From Kiritimatiellales bacterium (GTDB lineage: Bacteria; Verrucomicrobiota; Kiritimatiellia; UBA8416; JAIOPI01), in the NCBI GenBank assembly GCA_945949405.1, contig CAMFEP010000004.1, forward strand, positions 1 through 36,864: DNA of 36,864 nucleotides, written 5' to 3'. The translations under genes and the position numbers were made by a program. Positions 22,926 through 30,957 of this stretch are shown one piece after another. Numbering within the stretch: position 1 is the first letter of the stretch; the number at the start of each line of letters is the position of its first letter. Below the pieces are notes generated by a model. The model was not told the DNA's origin and made no database searches. It saw only the letters and a program-made list of their open reading frames with translations.

Positions 22926-25900
22926 ATGGAAACGACACGTGCAAACAGGTGGGATGTCCTGCTTTCGGTTGTTTTGGGCCTGCTGGCTTTTGTTGTGTAC
23001 CTGATGACGCTGGCTGTCGGCGCGTTTCCCGGCGAGTTTTCCGCAATCCTCACCCAAAGCGCCGGCCTTTTTCCACGGCTTGGGCCCGATTATCCGCTTT
23101 GGTTTGGTCTTGGCAAGGGCTTGCAACAATTGCATGCCGCTGATCCGGCCGCCCCGTTCAATATCGCGAGCGCCGTGGCGGGCGGCATGTCGGTCGGGCT
23201 TGTCTGCCTGGTCATGATTCAATTGATTCTGGGCGTGATGCGCGAGGACGAGGACAACGACACCCACGCACGCAGCGCCGCGCGCCTGGCCGGTGCCGGT
23301 GCGGCCCTGACGCTGGCGTTCTGCATTCCATTCTGGGTGGTTTCCACACGCTGCCATTGGGCCGGGATGCATGTGGCGCTGTTTCTTCTCACCACGCATG
23401 TATTTCTTCGCGCGGTGTTCGGAGGCACGCGCTGGACGGTGTTGCTCTTTGGCCTGCTGTATGGCGTCGGGGTCGTGGAGTATCCCACCATGATGGTGTT
23501 CGGGCCGTTGTATGCGATTGTCCTGCTCTTGGCCCTTCACCATCGCGAGGAACTTGAATTTCGCAATTGGGCACCCGGAATTGCCGGTTTTATTGCCGGG
23601 TTGAGTTTGTATGGCATTGCCGTGTGGTGCTTTGTTGGAACGCCTGGCTATGCGTTGTGCGAGTATCATGGTTTTTACGATGTGCTGTGGGCGTTGTGGC
23701 GGAATCAGTGGTTGTTGTTGTCCCGCAGTCTGCCCAGCCAGGGGTGGCTGGTGGTGCTCGTGGTCACCATTTTACCGGCGGTCGTGGCGTTGCTGGTGGC
23801 GCGCCGTGCCCTGAACGCCGAGCACGACTGGACGTATTATGTATTGCATGTGGTGCTGACACTGCTGGCGGTGGTGGTGATTCTAAACGCATTCACGATC
23901 GGTGGGTTCCAAGTGGCGGTGTCGCCTTGGGCGCTGATGGGATACCGGCGCATTCTGGTGATGCCCTATGTGCTGCTCGCCGCCCTGGTTGGCTACCTGC
24001 TCGCCTACTGGTATTTGCTGCCCGCGCCCTGGCTGCATGCGCGGTCGCGTGGCATTGGCCGCGCGGTGCGCCACATCGCCGGGCCTGTCATGGTGGCCGC
24101 GGGTTTCGTGCTGCTGGGCGTGACGGTGTTCCGCAACCTGCCCCTTGCCGATGGTCGTGCCTCGACGATGATCCGCCAGGTGGCTGCGGAAACCGTGCGC
24201 TGTCTCGATGGACGAACGTGGTTGGTCACGGATGGTTCGCTCGACGGCGCCTTGCTGGTTGAAGCACGCCGGCAAGGCGTTGCGTTGCGGCTGATTGATC
24301 TAAACGCCGAACAAAGCCCGATAATGAAGCGTTACATTGCCAGCGCATTTACGAATTCTCGCATGCAAAATCTGGCGCTGTTGGGCACGCACACCATGCT
24401 GCGTAGCTGGATCGAGCAGGATGCGGGGACTCTCGACCGTGTTGCCACCATGGTGAATCCAAACCTTTGGAGTGGCGCAGGCTATCAGGCCATCCCGAAC
24501 GGCCTGATTTTTCTCGGTGCGCGCACTGGGAGCAGCCTTGATCCAGTTGCCATGATGGGCCGTCATCGTGAACTTTGGAAGGGCCTGCTGGCGATACCCC
24601 ATCGCGCGGTGTCCGGACGCATCGGCCCATTGGATATGTACTGGGGGCACATCCGGCGCCAAGCCGGTATCGTGGCGAACAACCTGGGCGTGTTAATGGA
24701 AGACCACGGGCGCAAGACAGAAGCCTACGAAGCGTACACGATGGCGCGCACGTTCGTACCACAGAACAGCAGCGCACTTATGAATCAGTACACCATGGTG
24801 CAACAAGGTTTTCCCGCTTCCGATGCTGAGGCTGTGCGCAAGGATCTGGCGGCGTGGGGGCAGTCTATCGAGGGCCACAAACCGAAGATCAGCACCTTAA
24901 TGCAACGGCATGGCGATGTGAGGTCTCCGATGTCATTTGCCAGCCTGGGGTATGAGTGGGCCATGGCCGGGCAGCCAGAATTAGCGGCGTCAGGTTTGCG
25001 TCGAGCGATGGGGCTGGTTCCGGAAAAAGGGCGGAAGGGCTACAAGCAGGCGCTGGCCGGTCTGTATTTGATGCAGAACCAAGACGATGAAAGCGAGGCC
25101 TTGTTTTACGAGTTGCTGGTGGAAAATCCCGCGAACCAAACCGCGCTCCTTGGAATGGCGCGCATTGAACAGCAACGTGACAATTCCGTCAAAGCCCGCG
25201 ACTATCTCGTCCGCGCCGCGCAGGCGGGGGTTCCCGGGGATTTGATGAATCTGGAATGGGCGGCGTTCTACGTTTCCACCGACGACCTCAAGCAGGCCAA
25301 GGCATTGCTGCGTAAGACGTTGGAGAAACAACCGGACCTCATCCGTGCCCTGGCGATGCTGACGACGATCAACATCCAGGAACGCGATGCCCTCGGGCTC
25401 GTCGACACGATCCGGGGCATCAACCGCGCGAAACAGGGCAACGCCGAGTTGCTGTCGATCGCCAATGGATACCTTGCGATCATGCAGGATGACCTGGGGG
25501 GGGCGTCGATTGCGTTTGAAAAAGCGCTGGCGATGCGTCCAGGTGACAAGCAACTTTTGGAGTGGCTAGTGCGACTGGATATTCTGCAGGGGCAAACCGA
25601 GCCCCTTGAACGCCGCCTCAACCAATTGTTGCGCGTGGATCCCTCCAATGCCCAGGGAAACTTTCTGCTGGCCGCGATCCAGAGTGCGCGGGGCGAATCA
25701 GCACTGGCGAGAGATTCACTCATGGAAAGCCTGAAAACCCAGCGCACTCCCGAGGCCTTGAATGATCTGGCGTGGCTGCTGCAGGAAAGCGGTTTATACA
25801 AGGAGGCGGAAGCGCATGCTCGAGCGGCCCTGGAAATGCGCGCCGATATTCCGCAGATTTGGGATACCCTGGGAACAATCCTCTTCAAAACCGACCGCCT

Positions 25901-26102
25901 GGAAGAATCGCGGACGGCGCTTGAGAAGGCGCTCGCACTTGAGGCGGACAGCATCCCGATTATCCTGCACCTGGCCGAGTTGGATCTGAAACAAGGCCGC
26001 CGCGACGTCGCCGTCCGGCGGCTGGACGAACTCACGGCGCGGCGTTCGGACATGAGCACCGCCGATCGCGAGGCGTTGGATGACTTGCAGCGGCAATTAT
26101 AA
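22926..26102 (+). CDS. DUF2723-like membrane glycosyltransferase with TPR domain
   Basis: 1058 residues. About 12 membrane segments fill residues 10-420. The first loop (VYLMTLAVGAFPGEFSAILTQSAGLF...PDYPLWFGLGKG) corresponds to the acidic catalytic loop of the DUF2723/PMT-like lipid-linked sugar transferases. Here the usual D-x-GE reads FPGE, so the Glu is kept and the preceding Asp is not. The second half is a soluble region with at least eight TPR-like helix pairs (EALFYELLVENPANQTALLGMARIE and following), probably docking partners in the periplasm. It is probably an envelope or protein glycosylation enzyme using a lipid-linked sugar, but the altered loop leaves activity open. It is followed at 24 nt by a UDP-sugar pyrophosphorylase. 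Confidence 0.82.
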   Translation: METTRANRWDVLLSVVLGLLAFVVYLMTLAVGAFPGEFSAILTQSAGLFPRLGPDYPLWFGLGKGLQQLHAADPAAPFNIASAVAGGMSVGLVCLVMIQLILGVMREDEDNDTHARSAARLAGAGAALTLAFCIPFWVVSTRCHWAGMHVALFLLTTHVFLRAVFGGTRWTVLLFGLLYGVGVVEYPTMMVFGPLYAIVLLLALHHREELEFRNWAPGIAGFIAGLSLYGIAVWCFVGTPGYALCEYHGFYDVLWALWRNQWLLLSRSLPSQGWLVVLVVTILPAVVALLVARRALNAEHDWTYYVLHVVLTLLAVVVILNAFTIGGFQVAVSPWALMGYRRILVMPYVLLAALVGYLLAYWYLLPAPWLHARSRGIGRAVRHIAGPVMVAAGFVLLGVTVFRNLPLADGRASTMIRQVAAETVRCLDGRTWLVTDGSLDGALLVEARRQGVALRLIDLNAEQSPIMKRYIASAFTNSRMQNLALLGTHTMLRSWIEQDAGTLDRVATMVNPNLWSGAGYQAIPNGLIFLGARTGSSLDPVAMMGRHRELWKGLLAIPHRAVSGRIGPLDMYWGHIRRQAGIVANNLGVLMEDHGRKTEAYEAYTMARTFVPQNSSALMNQYTMVQQGFPASDAEAVRKDLAAWGQSIEGHKPKISTLMQRHGDVRSPMSFASLGYEWAMAGQPELAASGLRRAMGLVPEKGRKGYKQALAGLYLMQNQDDESEALFYELLVENPANQTALLGMARIEQQRDNSVKARDYLVRAAQAGVPGDLMNLEWAAFYVSTDDLKQAKALLRKTLEKQPDLIRALAMLTTINIQERDALGLVDTIRGINRAKQGNAELLSIANGYLAIMQDDLGGASIAFEKALAMRPGDKQLLEWLVRLDILQGQTEPLERRLNQLLRVDPSNAQGNFLLAAIQSARGESALARDSLMESLKTQRTPEALNDLAWLLQESGLYKEAEAHARAALEMRADIPQIWDTLGTILFKTDRLEESRTALEKALALEADSIPIILHLAELDLKQGRRDVAVRRLDELTARRSDMSTADREALDDLQRQL

Positions 26103-26103
26103 A
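26076..26103 (+). promoter_or_regulatory. Weak promoter candidate for the UDP-sugar enzyme
   Basis: TTGGAT (26076-26081) and TATAAA (26098-26103), 16-nt spacer, overlapping the end of the previous gene. The -10 box is good and the -35 box poor. Confidence 0.3.
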
Positions 26104-26126
26104 TCCGAGCATCCGGAGAACGCCCC

Positions 26127-27509
26127 ATGAATTTCGATGACGCAACACCATTGCTAGCCCAGCACGATCAGTCCCATGTGCTACGCTTCTGGGAGCGCCT
26201 CGATGCGTCGCAGCGCGCGGGGCTTCTGGCACAGATTGCCACGCTGGATTTTGCGAGTATACGCCGCATGCGCGGGATGCTTGCAGCCAAAGCCGAAGCG
26301 CCGGGATTGGGGCCGATTGCGCCTGCGCCGGTGACGCGACTGGACGAGGCCGGGCGGTGCGAGGCGCGCGCGCGCGGTGAGGACGCCTTGCGCGCGGGCC
26401 AGGTGGGCGTGATCCTGGTGGCGGGCGGGCAGGGGTCGCGGCTAGGCTTTGATGGGCCCAAGGGCGCCTTCCCGATCGGTCCCGTTTCCAACGCGCCGCT
26501 GTTTGCCATTCATGCCCGCAAGGTGCTGGCCCTGCAACGCAAGTATGGCAAGCCCGTGCCGCTCTATATCATGACATCCGATGCCAATGACGCCCAGACC
26601 CGGGACTTTTTTGCGAAGCATGCGTTTTGGGGACTGGCGCCGGAACACGTCCATTTTTTTGTGCAAGGTATGTGGCCCGCCTTGACGGAGGACGGGCGAA
26701 TCATCCTGGATCGTCCCGATCACATCTTCATGAGCCCGGACGGGCATGGCGGGACGATGTCCGCCCTGCGCGCATCGGGCATGATTGCGAACATGGAAAA
26801 ACATGGACTGGGCCTGCTGTTTTATTTTCAGGTGGACAATCCCCTGGTGGACGTTGCCGATCCCGCGTTCCTCGGATTTCACCTTTCCCATGGCGCGGAC
26901 ATCTCGATCAAGGTCTGCGCGAAGCGTGACCCGGAGGAAAAACTGGGGGTTGTGGTGGCGCGCGGCAGTCGCTGCGCGATCGTGGAATATACGGAGCTGA
27001 CGCCGGCGCAAAAACATGCCGTTCTGCCCAACGGGCAGTTACAGTTCCGCCACGGCAGCGTGGCGATTCATATTTTCAGCCGCGATTTTTTACGCGCCCA
27101 ATCCGAGGCGGATCTGCCGTTGCATCTGGCGCACAAGAAGGTTCCGTATTGCGGGGACGACGGTGCGCTGGTCACGCCCGCCAAGCCCAACGCCTACAAG
27201 TTTGAAAAATTCATTTTCGACGTGATTCCCAACACGGAACGCGCGTTCAGCCTGGAGTTTTCCCGGGACGACGAGTTCTCGCCGGTGAAGAACAGCGAAG
27301 GCGAGGATTCGCCCGCCAGCGTGATGCGCGACATGGTCCTGCAATTTTCCCGGTGGCTGGAAGGCGCCGGGGTGCAGGTGCCGAAGGGCGCGGATGGCGC
27401 ACCACGATATCGCATCGAGATCGACCCCTTGTACGCATTAACCGCCGAGGATGTGCGGGGCAAGGTTTCCCGGGATTTGAAGATTACCGGGGATTTGCTG
27501 CTGAAGTAA
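26127..27509 (+). CDS. UDP-N-acetylhexosamine/UDP-sugar pyrophosphorylase (UDPGP family, UAP1-like)
   Basis: 460 residues, the length of eukaryotic-type UAP1 rather than bacterial GlmU. The nucleotide-binding motif is LVAGGQGSRLGFDGPKG (97-113), and VPLYIMTSDAND, GHGG (SPDGHGGTMSAL) and FQVDNPLVDVADPAFLG follow in the family order. The enzyme joins UTP to a hexose or N-acetylhexosamine 1-phosphate, making an activated sugar for envelope or polysaccharide synthesis; the precise sugar cannot be read off. GGAG about 10 nt upstream is a usable ribosome site. It is the last gene of a same-strand run with two TPR-bearing membrane proteins, suggesting a shared surface-polymer job. Confidence 0.9.
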   Translation: MNFDDATPLLAQHDQSHVLRFWERLDASQRAGLLAQIATLDFASIRRMRGMLAAKAEAPGLGPIAPAPVTRLDEAGRCEARARGEDALRAGQVGVILVAGGQGSRLGFDGPKGAFPIGPVSNAPLFAIHARKVLALQRKYGKPVPLYIMTSDANDAQTRDFFAKHAFWGLAPEHVHFFVQGMWPALTEDGRIILDRPDHIFMSPDGHGGTMSALRASGMIANMEKHGLGLLFYFQVDNPLVDVADPAFLGFHLSHGADISIKVCAKRDPEEKLGVVVARGSRCAIVEYTELTPAQKHAVLPNGQLQFRHGSVAIHIFSRDFLRAQSEADLPLHLAHKKVPYCGDDGALVTPAKPNAYKFEKFIFDVIPNTERAFSLEFSRDDEFSPVKNSEGEDSPASVMRDMVLQFSRWLEGAGVQVPKGADGAPRYRIEIDPLYALTAEDVRGKVSRDLKITGDLLLK

Positions 27510-27519
27510 GGGCACGCGC

Positions 27520-27545
27520 AGGGCGGCCGGGCGGCCGCCCCTCCC
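27520..27545 (+). repeat. Dispersed 26-bp palindromic repeat, copy 2
   Basis: Arms GGGCGGCC (27521-27528) and GGCCGCCC (27533-27540), loop GGGC, tail CTCCC. It lies in the 57-nt gap between convergent genes, where it may act as a two-way transcription barrier. It is identical to copy 3 across 26 bases. Confidence 0.9.
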
Positions 27546-27566
27546 GGGGGCGGGGGTGCAAATACT

Positions 27567-28994
27567 TTATTTACCCTGGCTGGCGACGATGCGGAAGCCG
27601 ATCACGTCGTCCTTCACCTCGGGCCGGTCGAATCCGATGGCGCTGATGCGCAGGTTCGGTTCGCCGTCAAAATCCCACGCGCCGCCGCGGCGGATCTTGT
27701 AGCGCTTGTCACCCCAGTAGGTGTCCGCGGACCACTCCCAGACGTTGCCGGCCAGGCCGTAGATGCCCCACTCGTTCATGCCGCTCTGGGACACCGGACA
27801 AGTTACCACCGAACCGTCGTCATAACGGGTGATGCCATTCCATTCAGTCAGGTTCTCACGCGCGGTAAGATCCGCGAAGTTGCCGTAGGCAGGGGGCCAG
27901 CGGTTGCCCCATGGGTATTTGCGATTCTCGCCGCAACGGGCGAGGTAGGTCCATTCGACGGAATAGGGGAGCCGGAAAGAAAAGTCCCTGGGGAGCCGGT
28001 CCTGGTAAGTGCGATTCAACCAGGTGCAAAAATCCTGGGCATCCTGCCAGCTCACGAAAACGGCGGGTTGGTCATCGGCGTTCAGCGTGAAGTTTTCGCG
28101 GAATTGGCTGTCGTGGGTCAGCCGGTAGCGCCGAAATTGACCGTTGGTGATTTCGTATTTTCCCGCCCACAGTCCGATCGGCCTGATCCATTCAAAGACG
28201 AGGGTTTGGCCGAGGCCGATGTTGACGATCAACGCGCGGTTCTGGTTGGTGCCCTGGGTTGCGATGTAAATGTCTGTTTGTTCAAGTGGCGAGGGGCCCG
28301 CCGGCGCGGGCTCGGGCATCAGGTCCGGCGATGGTTCCGCTTGCGCTTCCGGCGATGATTCAGTCCCAGAATCAAACACCACGTTGGTGCGCTCCGATTC
28401 CATCTGGACTGAAACGATGCGATCCGCGATTAACACGGCGGTGTCTTCATGCGCGTTGAGATGTGCCCAATGGATGGGTTGGGCCCCGGTATCCGTCTGT
28501 GCCGCAATATCGGCGCCGGCATCCAGCAGCAGGGCGACAACATTGGTCGCATTACGATTCGCGGCCCAATGCAGAGGGGTGATGCCTTTGGACGATCGGG
28601 CGTCCAGGTTGGCTCCATGTTCGATTAAGATGACTGCCGCGGCAATGGCGTCGCGGCTGGCGGCCCAATGCAGGGGGGTGAATCCATCATCGGTCTGGGC
28701 GTCAATGGCAGCGCCATGTTCAATCAGGAGTTTAACGGCTTCGTCGCGGTTCAATGCCGCCGCCAGGTGCAGCGGCGTCACGCCACGTCCAGTGGTGGTA
28801 TTGACAAACGCGGGGTCCGCGTTCACCAACAGGTCCTGCAGGTAACCGATATCATTGTCGCGCACGGCTTTAGGTACATCCGCCGGGACTGGCGCCTTGG
28901 CGTTGGCGGCAAGTGGCATGAGGGTGAGCAGAAGCGCGCCCATGGCTTGGATTGCCCATGGTGCACGGAAAAGGATGTGACCGTTGCCGTTCAT
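27567..28994 (-). CDS. Exported ankyrin-repeat + SUMF1/FGE-fold protein
   Basis: 475 residues from ATG 28994; a longer in-frame reading to 29051 would place its start upstream of the promoter candidate. Residues 1-31 are a signal peptide (LLLTLMPLAANA). Four to five ankyrin repeats follow (about 35-180: TPLHLAAALNRDEAVKLLIEHGA and two TPLHWAA copies). After a Pro/Glu/Ser linker comes a formylglycine-enzyme-like (C-type-lectin) domain: WAGKYEITNGQFR, PAVFVSWQDAQDFCTWLN, RLPYSVEWTYLAR, NEWGIYGLAGNVWEWSAD, RRGGAWDF and GFRIV. The paired catalytic cysteines expected after RRGGAW are absent, so it should bind rather than make formylglycine. It lies 84 nt downstream of the bat-like operon. Confidence 0.87.
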   Translation of the reverse strand: MNGNGHILFRAPWAIQAMGALLLTLMPLAANAKAPVPADVPKAVRDNDIGYLQDLLVNADPAFVNTTTGRGVTPLHLAAALNRDEAVKLLIEHGAAIDAQTDDGFTPLHWAASRDAIAAAVILIEHGANLDARSSKGITPLHWAANRNATNVVALLLDAGADIAAQTDTGAQPIHWAHLNAHEDTAVLIADRIVSVQMESERTNVVFDSGTESSPEAQAEPSPDLMPEPAPAGPSPLEQTDIYIATQGTNQNRALIVNIGLGQTLVFEWIRPIGLWAGKYEITNGQFRRYRLTHDSQFRENFTLNADDQPAVFVSWQDAQDFCTWLNRTYQDRLPRDFSFRLPYSVEWTYLARCGENRKYPWGNRWPPAYGNFADLTARENLTEWNGITRYDDGSVVTCPVSQSGMNEWGIYGLAGNVWEWSADTYWGDKRYKIRRGGAWDFDGEPNLRISAIGFDRPEVKDDVIGFRIVASQGK

Positions 28995-29017
28995 ATTCGT
29001 GTGGACCAAGTCCTCGT

Positions 29018-29046
29018 AGATTAGAGGGCGGGCCACGTCTTTCCAA
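29018..29046 (-). promoter_or_regulatory. Candidate promoter for the ankyrin/SUMF1 gene
   Basis: On the minus strand TTGGAA (29046-29041) and TAATCT (29023-29018), 17-nt spacer. A start near 29011 gives a leader of about 17 nt before ATG 28994 and argues for separate transcription from the bat genes. Confidence 0.35.
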
Positions 29047-29078
29047 TGCAAAAAGCGGAGGGATTGTGGCCATCACGA

Positions 29079-30269
29079 TCAGCGGGAAACGGCATCTGCT
29101 GGAATCCAGCCGCGCCGCGAACCGCGTGACACGCACAACCATGTGCCCCAGGTTTCGGTCACCTGTACCTGGTCCCCCGAGGAAACGGTTCCCGAAGCCC
29201 TGGCGGAATCGGAAGGGGCCAGCCGGGCGGTGACCTCGCGCAGCACCGTGCATGACTGCGTCGCAGCGCGCCAGGCACCGATGGCCGTTGCGGGTGGTGG
29301 CGTGGACGGCAGGCCATTCGAGGAAATTATGGGCGCTGAGATAGTCAGTTGGGTATTGGTGGTGTCGGGCCGGTAGGGCGTGAAGGCTGGTGCGGCTTCG
29401 CGCGAATGGAAGTGGATGGGGAGTGCGCCGGCGGAGAGGGTGCGGTAGGCGCCATCAAGGGGGTCGAAAAATGAAAAATGCGAGTCCGGCGTGACCACGG
29501 CATTGGTGCTTTGCGGAATCACGATCTGCTCGAAGCGCAAGGTTCCGGCTTCCGGGGTGGCGGAGAGGCGGGGCGGATAGGTTTTGAAATGGGGGTTGGG
29601 GGAGAGCGGGGGGCAGGCGAGGCCATCCAGCGTACCATCTCCGGAAATGGTCAGGGTCATGGTCACCAAATCGCCCACGGCCGCATCTTGTGGCGTGGCG
29701 GTGGCGGTGAAGGTGAAGCGCCCCACGGCGCCGGAAAAATCCGCGGGGCGTCCTTCGGGCGGCAGTGGCGCAATCGTTAACGCCAGCGGGACCACGGTGA
29801 TGCTGCGCGTGGTCTGGAATGTGGTGGTCCCGAAAAACGTGCGCTCGTGGGTGAGTTGCTGATAGCGCAGGGTCGACGCGAGATTAAAAAGTCCGGGACG
29901 AATGGCCTGGGCGATGGAGCGGAAACGATGGATTTCCACAAGCTGGTTGCCATCGCCTTCCCGCGTCGGGGACAATTCCTGGAAAGCCCCGAGCGAGACG
30001 GCATCGCCGAGATTGATGCCATCGAGGTTGAAGTTCTTCCCCAGCGTGATGCCTTGGGCGCGGATCGTCAGGACAAGCTCAAACGTCTGGCCCGCATACA
30101 CGCGCTCGGGGAGCACGCCCAAGGTTGCCAACACGCCGGGTTCGGTGGGTTGTTGCGCGCGCAAAGGGTAGCCGACAACACAGAGTAGCAGAATCACGAG
30201 GGCGGCCGGGCGGCCGCCCCTCCCATTGGGTTGTGGGCGATAGTCGGTCTTATGGGGTGGGGTGCGCAT
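29079..30269 (-). CDS. Second BatD-like protein with C-terminal SH3-like domain
   Basis: 396 residues from ATG 30269, which overlaps the 3' end of the preceding TPR gene by 20 nt. A signal peptide (LVILLLCVVGYPLRA) is preceded by a Gly/Arg-rich leader encoded by dispersed repeat copy 3. The body has BatD-type beta domains: VYAGQTFELVLTI, FSGAVGRFTFTATATPQDAAVGDLVTMTLTISGDG, LRFEQIVIPQ. Unlike BatD at 30954 it lacks the C-terminal membrane helix. Instead it ends with an SH3b-like module (TARLAPSDSARASGTVSSGDQVQV...W) that could bind peptidoglycan. It is likely a periplasmic partner of the VWA proteins. Function in the complex is inferred from neighbours. Confidence 0.8.
   Translation of the reverse strand: MRTPPHKTDYRPQPNGRGGRPAALVILLLCVVGYPLRAQQPTEPGVLATLGVLPERVYAGQTFELVLTIRAQGITLGKNFNLDGINLGDAVSLGAFQELSPTREGDGNQLVEIHRFRSIAQAIRPGLFNLASTLRYQQLTHERTFFGTTTFQTTRSITVVPLALTIAPLPPEGRPADFSGAVGRFTFTATATPQDAAVGDLVTMTLTISGDGTLDGLACPPLSPNPHFKTYPPRLSATPEAGTLRFEQIVIPQSTNAVVTPDSHFSFFDPLDGAYRTLSAGALPIHFHSREAAPAFTPYRPDTTNTQLTISAPIISSNGLPSTPPPATAIGAWRAATQSCTVLREVTARLAPSDSARASGTVSSGDQVQVTETWGTWLCVSRGSRRGWIPADAVSR
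30199..30224 (+). repeat. Dispersed 26-bp palindromic repeat, copy 3, inside a coding region
   Basis: Arms GGGCGGCC (30200-30207) and GGCCGCCC (30212-30219), loop GGGC, tail CTCCC. On the minus strand it is translated as GRGGRPAAL in front of the hydrophobic core of a signal peptide. Confidence 0.9.
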
Positions 30270-30957
30270 GTTGGGGTTCCGGTGGTTTGGGCGGGGAGGC
30301 GGTTGGTCCTGCCGCGTAGAGGGTGCGCGCGCGTGTGCGATCACGCGACTCCGCATGCAGGGAAGCGACAACGCTGGAGCCGAATAGGCTCAGGACAAGG
30401 ATGCCCACGACGCGCGCGAAGAGGCCGAGGTCGCGCCAGTGGCAGAGCTGCAGGACGAAAGAGGCACAGATGAGGGAAAACGCGGCCAGCGCGATCACGA
30501 TCCGCGTCGAGAGGCCCAGGCCGTAGTGCCAAAACACCAGGATGCGATACCAGGGGAGAGTGGCTTGGGCGCGATCCTGCGGTTCATTTTGTGCGGCACG
30601 TTCCGTCGCCAGGAGAATATTCTGGCGAATGGCGGGGCTGCTACCGGAATAGCGCTCGGCGCGCAGAAATTCGCGAAAGGCTTCGGTCGGGTGTCCCGCT
30701 TCCAGCAACGCGATGCCATGGTTGTAAAAAAGTGGCGCGTTACAGACGCCTTCGCGAATCAACTCCTGGTAGAGCCCGACGGCCTCTGAAAAATCCGCCG
30801 GTTTGGCGGCCGTGGCCATGCGTGTGTTGGCGCGGTCCCACATGAAACGCTGAGCCGTGGCCGGGGTGTTGTCAGTTTGTGCGGCAACGCGATGTTCCGC
30901 GAGGAGCATCGCTCCCAGCAGGAGCGCGATATATCGGATGATGCCTTTCATGCTCAT
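30250..30957 (-). CDS. BatE-like TPR membrane protein
   Basis: 235 residues. A signal peptide (YIALLLGAMLLAEHRVAA) is followed by a TPR-like pair (FSEAVGLYQELIREG...NAPLFYNHGIALLEAGHPTEAFREFLRAERY). Then come two membrane helices (about 145-163 and 178-197) and a Pro-rich tail. That is the BatE plan. It starts by ATGA overlap with the batD stop (30954-30957), so translation is coupled. Homologues in Bacteroides-type aerotolerance operons act as envelope scaffolds beside the VWA proteins, but the mechanism is unknown. The C-terminal 'QHAHPTP' residues overlap the start of the next gene. Confidence 0.75.
   Translation of the reverse strand: MSMKGIIRYIALLLGAMLLAEHRVAAQTDNTPATAQRFMWDRANTRMATAAKPADFSEAVGLYQELIREGVCNAPLFYNHGIALLEAGHPTEAFREFLRAERYSGSSPAIRQNILLATERAAQNEPQDRAQATLPWYRILVFWHYGLGLSTRIVIALAAFSLICASFVLQLCHWRDLGLFARVVGILVLSLFGSSVVASLHAESRDRTRARTLYAAGPTASPPKPPEPQHAHPTP

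Noticed and set aside
27567-28200. Active formylglycine-generating or ergothioneine-type enzyme
   Set aside because: The catalytic cysteine pair after RRGGAW is missing; only the fold motifs remain.
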